A DNA stretch of 64,000 bases from Rhizobium sp. BK418 (GTDB lineage Bacteria > Pseudomonadota > Alphaproteobacteria > Rhizobiales > Rhizobiaceae), in the NCBI RefSeq assembly GCF_004341105.1, contig NZ_SLZK01000005.1, positions 372,001 through 436,000 of the forward strand, written 5' to 3'. Position numbers and translations under genes: made by a program. Under the pieces are notes generated by a model. The model ran no database searches, was not told where the DNA came from, and saw only the letters and a list, made by a program, of their open reading frames with translations. Positions within the stretch are counted from its first letter, which is position 1. Every line of letters starts with the position of its first letter. Below, piece by piece: positions 60,287 to 64,000 of this stretch.

Positions 60287-60660
60287 CCCCGTTTGCTGAA
60301 GCAGTCCGCAAGCTACGCGCCCGGAAGGGCGTGACGCAAAAGCAGATGGCTGCGGCCCTGAATGTGTCGCCCGCCTATCTCTCTGCGCTCGAGCATGGGA
60401 AACGCGGCGTGCCGAGCTTCGATCTCCTGCAGCGTATCGCTGGCTACTTCAACATCATCTGGGACGAGGCGGAAGAACTCTTCCTCATTGCCGGCTCGTC
60501 CGACCCACGTGTGGTCGTCGATACCTCGGGCCTGCCGTCTGAACACACAGAATTTGCCAATCGTCTGGCCAAGCGCATCCGCAGCCTTGACAGCGCAGAT
60601 ATCGCCCAGTTATCCGCGCTTCTTGAAAATGGCGGCAAAGGGGACGGAAAAGCGTCATAA
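60283..60660 (+). CDS. XRE-family transcriptional regulator
   Basis: A 125-residue DNA-binding protein with an N-terminal helix-turn-helix (residues 6-60: VRKLRARKGVTQKQMAAALNVSPAYLSALEHGKRGVPSFDLLQRIAGYF). The rest carries an acidic stretch (WDEAEELFLIAGSSDPRVVVDTSG) and a C-terminal helix. The start is GTG, overlapping the Smr stop by four bases (GTGA). It is a conserved neighbour of gyrB in rhizobia. The target genes are unknown; it may control the upstream operon or gyrB. Confidence 0.9.
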   Translation: MTPFAEAVRKLRARKGVTQKQMAAALNVSPAYLSALEHGKRGVPSFDLLQRIAGYFNIIWDEAEELFLIAGSSDPRVVVDTSGLPSEHTEFANRLAKRIRSLDSADIAQLSALLENGGKGDGKAS

Positions 60661-60695
60661 TCCCCTGTTTTATGCCTTGTTTTGGGGCCTTGCCA

Positions 60696-60723
60696 TTGGG
60701 AACTCGCTGCAAAAAACCTATAT
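60696..60723 (+). promoter_or_regulatory. Promoter candidate of gyrB
   Basis: TTGGGA (60696-60701), a 16-base spacer and CTATAT (60718-60723), the latter identical to the -10 favoured in rhizobia. It lies about 70 bases before the gyrB ATG. It is assigned by eye. Confidence 0.45.
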
Positions 60724-60793
60724 TCGACATTGAAAAAGCCGGTGATTCGCAAGGCGCGCCGTTGCTGACTACAACAGGGAAAATCTCGACAGA

Positions 60794-63229
60794 ATGACCG
60801 ATGCACCCGCGACGGAAAACGGCGTAAACACCGAATATGGCGCAGACTCCATCAAGGTCCTGAAGGGCCTTGATGCCGTGCGCAAGCGCCCCGGCATGTA
60901 TATCGGCGATACCGACGACGGCTCGGGCCTTCACCACATGGTCTACGAAGTCGTCGACAACGCGATCGATGAAGCGCTGGCCGGCCACGCCGATCTCGTT
61001 ACCGTTTCGCTCAATCCGGACGGCTCTGTAACCGTTACGGATAACGGCCGCGGCATTCCGACAGCTATCCATAGCGGTGAAGGCGTGTCGGCGGCCGAAG
61101 TCATCATGACCCAGCTGCATGCTGGCGGCAAGTTCGACCAGAACTCCTACAAGGTTTCAGGTGGTCTGCATGGCGTCGGCGTTTCGGTTGTCAACGCACT
61201 TTCGGTCTGGCTGAAGCTGAAGATCCGTCGTCACGGCAAGATCCATGAGATGAGCTTCACCCATGGAGTTGCGGATGCACCGTTGAGGGTAACCGGTGAA
61301 GCCGGCGACGAGACAGGCACGGAAGTCAGCTTTATGCCGAGCTCTGGAACTTTCACCATGACGGAGTTCGACTATGGCACGCTTGAGCACCGTCTGCGTG
61401 AACTGGCCTTCCTCAACTCCGGCGTCCGTATCCTGCTGACAGACAAGCGTCATTCCGACATCAAACAGGAAGAGATGATGTATGACGGTGGCCTCGAGGC
61501 CTTCGTCTCCTATCTCGATCGCGCCAAGAAGCCGCTTGTTGAAAAGCCGGTCGCGATCCGCGGCGAGAAGGACGGTATCACCGTCGAAGTGGCTATGTGG
61601 TGGAACGATAGCTACCATGAGAACGTGCTCTGCTTCACCAACAACATTCCCCAGCGCGATGGTGGCACGCACATGGCCGGTTTCCGCGCTGCGTTGACAC
61701 GCCAGATCACCTCCTATGCCGATACCTCTGGCATCACCAAGAAGGAAAAGGTGACGCTCACTGGTGACGATTGCCGCGAAGGCCTGACCGCTGTTCTGTC
61801 GGTAAAGGTACCGGACCCGAAATTCTCGTCGCAGACCAAGGACAAGCTCGTTTCCTCCGAAGTGCGTCCGGTCGTCGAAAGCCTCGTCAATGAAGCGCTG
61901 AGCACTTGGCTCGAAGAACATCCCGCTGAAGCCAAGGTTCTTGTCGGCAAGGTGGTGGAAGCTGCTGCCGCCCGCGAAGCCGCCCGCAAGGCGCGCGAAC
62001 TGACGCGTCGCAAAGGCGCACTTGATATCGCTTCGCTGCCCGGCAAGCTCGCCGACTGCTCCGAGCGCGATCCGGCCAAATCCGAAGTCTTCCTCGTTGA
62101 GGGTGATTCGGCAGGCGGCTCGGCCAAGCAGGGGCGCTCGCGCGAAAATCAGGCAATCCTGCCGCTGCGCGGCAAGATTCTGAATGTCGAGCGCGCCCGT
62201 TTCGACAAGATGCTGTCGAGCCAAGAAATCGGCACACTGATCACGGCACTCGGCACCGGCATCGGCAAGGATGAGTTCAACGCCGAAAAGCTGCGCTATC
62301 ACAAGATCATCATCATGACGGACGCCGACGTCGACGGCGCCCATATTCGCACGCTGCTGCTTACCTTCTTCTTCCGCCAGATGCCCGAGCTGATCGAGCG
62401 CGGCCATCTCTATATCGCACAGCCGCCACTTTATAAGGTTTCACGCGGCAAGTCGGTGCAGTACGTCAAGAATGAAAAAGCGCTGGAAGATTATCTGATC
62501 GGCCAAGGTCTGGAAGATGCGGCGCTGAAGCTTTCGAGCGGCGAAGTCCGCGTCGGACAGGATCTGAATGAGGTCATTCACGATGCCCTGCGTCTGCGCG
62601 CCTTGCTCGATAACCTGCATTCGCGCTACAATCGTGCCGTCGTCGAACAAGCGGCTATCGCCGGTGCCCTCAATGCCGAACTCGTCAGCAATGCGGATCG
62701 TGCCCAGGAACTGGCGAATGAAGTCGCCAAGCGACTCGATATTATCGCCGAGGAAACAGAACGCGGCTGGGAAGGCAACCTCACCAGCGAGGGCGGTATA
62801 CGCTTGGAACGCATGGTTCGCGGCGTCAAGGAAGTCATCGTGCTCGACATGGCGCTGATCGGTTCCCAAGATGCCCGCCTTATCGACCAGCTCACACCGC
62901 GTCTGAAGGAAATCTACCAGACGCCACCGGCATTGAGCCGACGCGACGGCGAGGTTGAAATTTCCGGCCCGCGCGCGCTTCTCGATGCTATTTTCGCCAG
63001 CGGCCGCAAGGGCCTGACCATGCAGCGCTACAAGGGTCTCGGTGAAATGAATGCCGAACAGCTCTGGGAAACGACGCTCGATCCGAACGTCCGCTCGCTG
63101 TTGCAGGTCAAGGTCAGCGATGCGACTGATGCCGACGGCCTTTTTGCCCGCCTGATGGGCGATGAAGTCGAGCCGCGCCGCGAATTCATCCAGGACAACG
63201 CACTGAGCGTCGCAAACCTTGATATCTGA
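60794..63229 (+). CDS. gyrB: DNA gyrase subunit B
   Basis: An 811-residue GyrB. GHKL ATPase blocks are EVVDNAIDEALAGHAD, DNGRGIP and GGLHGVGVSVVNALS. The TOPRIM domain has VEGDSAGGSAKQGRSRENQAILPLRGKILNVE and DADVDGAHIRTLLLTFFFR; the end is QRYKGLGEMNAEQLWETTLDP. With GyrA it introduces negative supercoils. It contains an alphaproteobacterial-type length and no extra insertion that I can see. The terminator at 63247 follows. Its proximity to the putative oriC (8 kb) is the usual arrangement. Confidence 0.98.
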   Translation: MTDAPATENGVNTEYGADSIKVLKGLDAVRKRPGMYIGDTDDGSGLHHMVYEVVDNAIDEALAGHADLVTVSLNPDGSVTVTDNGRGIPTAIHSGEGVSAAEVIMTQLHAGGKFDQNSYKVSGGLHGVGVSVVNALSVWLKLKIRRHGKIHEMSFTHGVADAPLRVTGEAGDETGTEVSFMPSSGTFTMTEFDYGTLEHRLRELAFLNSGVRILLTDKRHSDIKQEEMMYDGGLEAFVSYLDRAKKPLVEKPVAIRGEKDGITVEVAMWWNDSYHENVLCFTNNIPQRDGGTHMAGFRAALTRQITSYADTSGITKKEKVTLTGDDCREGLTAVLSVKVPDPKFSSQTKDKLVSSEVRPVVESLVNEALSTWLEEHPAEAKVLVGKVVEAAAAREAARKARELTRRKGALDIASLPGKLADCSERDPAKSEVFLVEGDSAGGSAKQGRSRENQAILPLRGKILNVERARFDKMLSSQEIGTLITALGTGIGKDEFNAEKLRYHKIIIMTDADVDGAHIRTLLLTFFFRQMPELIERGHLYIAQPPLYKVSRGKSVQYVKNEKALEDYLIGQGLEDAALKLSSGEVRVGQDLNEVIHDALRLRALLDNLHSRYNRAVVEQAAIAGALNAELVSNADRAQELANEVAKRLDIIAEETERGWEGNLTSEGGIRLERMVRGVKEVIVLDMALIGSQDARLIDQLTPRLKEIYQTPPALSRRDGEVEISGPRALLDAIFASGRKGLTMQRYKGLGEMNAEQLWETTLDPNVRSLLQVKVSDATDADGLFARLMGDEVEPRREFIQDNALSVANLDI

Positions 63230-63246
63230 CCGAAAACCGGTCACGA

Positions 63247-63281
63247 AAAGCCTCGCAGTCATCGGGCTAGCGGGGCTTTTT
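63247..63281 (+). terminator. Terminator of gyrB
   Basis: AAAGCCTCGC and GCGGGGCTTT form a 10-bp stem (one T-G wobble) with a 13-base loop, followed by TTTTT. It lies 18 bases past the gyrB stop, before the convergent nitroreductase gene. Confidence 0.85.
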
Positions 63282-63289
63282 ATTCGTGA

Positions 63290-63886
63290 TCAATCCTTGC
63301 CGACGAAGCGACCGTTGAAGGCGACTTCAGAGAGTGGCTTGCGCTGGCTCGGAAATTCACGCTCCCGATTCCGTTCGGAGAGAGTGCTCTTGTCGGCAAT
63401 GCGTCCGACGGCAATACCAGCTTCGACGCGATAACCATCTGGCACTTCGAGCTTTTCTTTGATTTCATCATGTTTGATGCCGCCCATGCCATGGGCATAG
63501 AAGCCAGAAATGCGAGCCTGGATGGCAAGATGGCCCCAAGCGGCGCCGGCATCAAAAGAGTGCGTATAGCTTGGGCGTCCCTCGCTGCGAGCGCCGGTGA
63601 AGCTGCGCGAGACCACGAAGATCAATGCCGAAGCGTTCTTCGCCCATTCCTGGTTGGATTCGACGAGCAGGCTCACGAATTCTTCCCAATGCTTCGAGCC
63701 TTTCAATGCGTAGAGGAACCGCCACGGCTGCATGTTTGCCGATGATGGCGCCCAGTGCGCAGCGTCGAGCAGCGTCAGAAGCTGGGCTTCTTCGATGATC
63801 TCGCCGGTAAAGGCGCGAGGCGACCAGCGGTCGAGAAACATCGGATCGATTGCATATTCGGATTCGCGGCTATTGGCTTTCGTCAT
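63290..63886 (-). CDS. Nitroreductase family protein
   Basis: A 198-residue FMN-dependent oxidoreductase. RWSPRAFTGEIIEEAQLLTLLDAAHWAPSSANMQPWRFLYALKG holds the FMN-contacting R-S-x-R-x-F and A-P-S-S-x-N-x-Q-P-W motifs. AAWGHLAIQARISGFYAHGMGGIKHDEI and GYRVEAGIAVGRI follow. NAD(P)H-dependent reduction of nitro or quinone compounds is the family's typical activity; the natural substrate is unknown. It starts with ATG 63886 and is convergent with gyrB. The last 114 bases of the window beyond it hold no recognisable gene. Confidence 0.9.
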   Translation of the reverse strand: MTKANSRESEYAIDPMFLDRWSPRAFTGEIIEEAQLLTLLDAAHWAPSSANMQPWRFLYALKGSKHWEEFVSLLVESNQEWAKNASALIFVVSRSFTGARSEGRPSYTHSFDAGAAWGHLAIQARISGFYAHGMGGIKHDEIKEKLEVPDGYRVEAGIAVGRIADKSTLSERNREREFPSQRKPLSEVAFNGRFVGKD

Positions 63887-64000
63887 GCTGGCTTCCGGGA
63901 GTTGGCGATGGATGGGATTCCATTGCAGAGATTACTTTAGTGATATTTCCGCACCCGCTTGCTTGGCAAGCGCAGTTTGATTGCAGCCGGTGCACGATCT

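Noticed and set aside
1..64000. Mobile elements, CRISPR arrays, tRNA or rRNA genes
   Set aside because: No transposase, integrase, spaced repeat array, cloverleaf or rRNA sequence was recognised anywhere in the window.

Overview
The window reads as chromosomal DNA of a fast-growing Rhizobiales bacterium, most likely Rhizobium or a close Rhizobiaceae relative. The support is the imuA-imuB-dnaE2 mutasome with an alphaproteobacterial direct-repeat LexA box, the mnmE-mnmG-rsmG-parA-parB cluster, hemE beside an apparent replication origin, a TrcR-type cell-cycle regulator, a 1592-residue NAD-glutamate dehydrogenase, and high-GC coding sequence throughout. Nearly everything is core genome. I found no insertion sequences, prophage genes, CRISPR array, rRNA or tRNA.

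Layout. 0-2.5 kb: SOS mutagenesis cassette on the minus strand, with dnaE2 cut by the window edge. 2.6-9.1 kb: minimal zinc metallopeptidase, CitE-like lyase, small conserved proteins, leucine biosynthesis genes leuD and leuB around a convergent PLP ammonia-lyase, and a PAP2 phosphatase. 9.2-17.9 kb: a sugar-porter-like MFS carrier with a large polar insertion, a three-gene ABC/Tat cluster with a histidine-rich loop, a Pho-box-preceded alkaline phosphatase, asd and a lytic transglycosylase. 18-27.7 kb: diguanylate cyclase, beta-carbonic anhydrase, pyridoxal kinase, giant glutamate dehydrogenase and a UMF1-type MFS carrier. 27.8-36.4 kb: purH, heparinase-like protein, rsmB, htpX, an SDHAF4 homologue, a secreted nuclease and acs. 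36.6-43.8 kb: trcR, an isolated flagellin gene, a YggS-type PLP protein and leuS-lptE-holA.

43.8-63.2 kb is the origin-proximal region. parB, parA, rsmG, mnmG, mnmE, rho, hemJ and hemE all run leftward. ppsR, maf, aroE, coaE and dnaQ all run rightward, and gyrB is farther right. The divergence point is a 402-bp non-coding gap (52595-52996) that holds an AT-rich stretch and a perfect DnaA box, and I interpret it as oriC. Five parS-like palindromes, one perfect, occur at 8.2, 46.1, 48.1 (two) and 54.5 kb, and the ParAB proteins that would use them are encoded in the same region.

The most useful leads outside core annotation are: the ABC permease/ATPase/Tat-protein cluster with a 10-histidine periplasmic loop (possible metal-linked system); a 39-codon ORF with its own promoter and ribosome site upstream of asd; the polar insertion in the MFS carrier; a Shine-Dalgarno hairpin before a small membrane-protein gene; and three TTTCGAA motifs upstream of glutamate dehydrogenase. 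None of these has been tested here; all are read by eye from the sequence.
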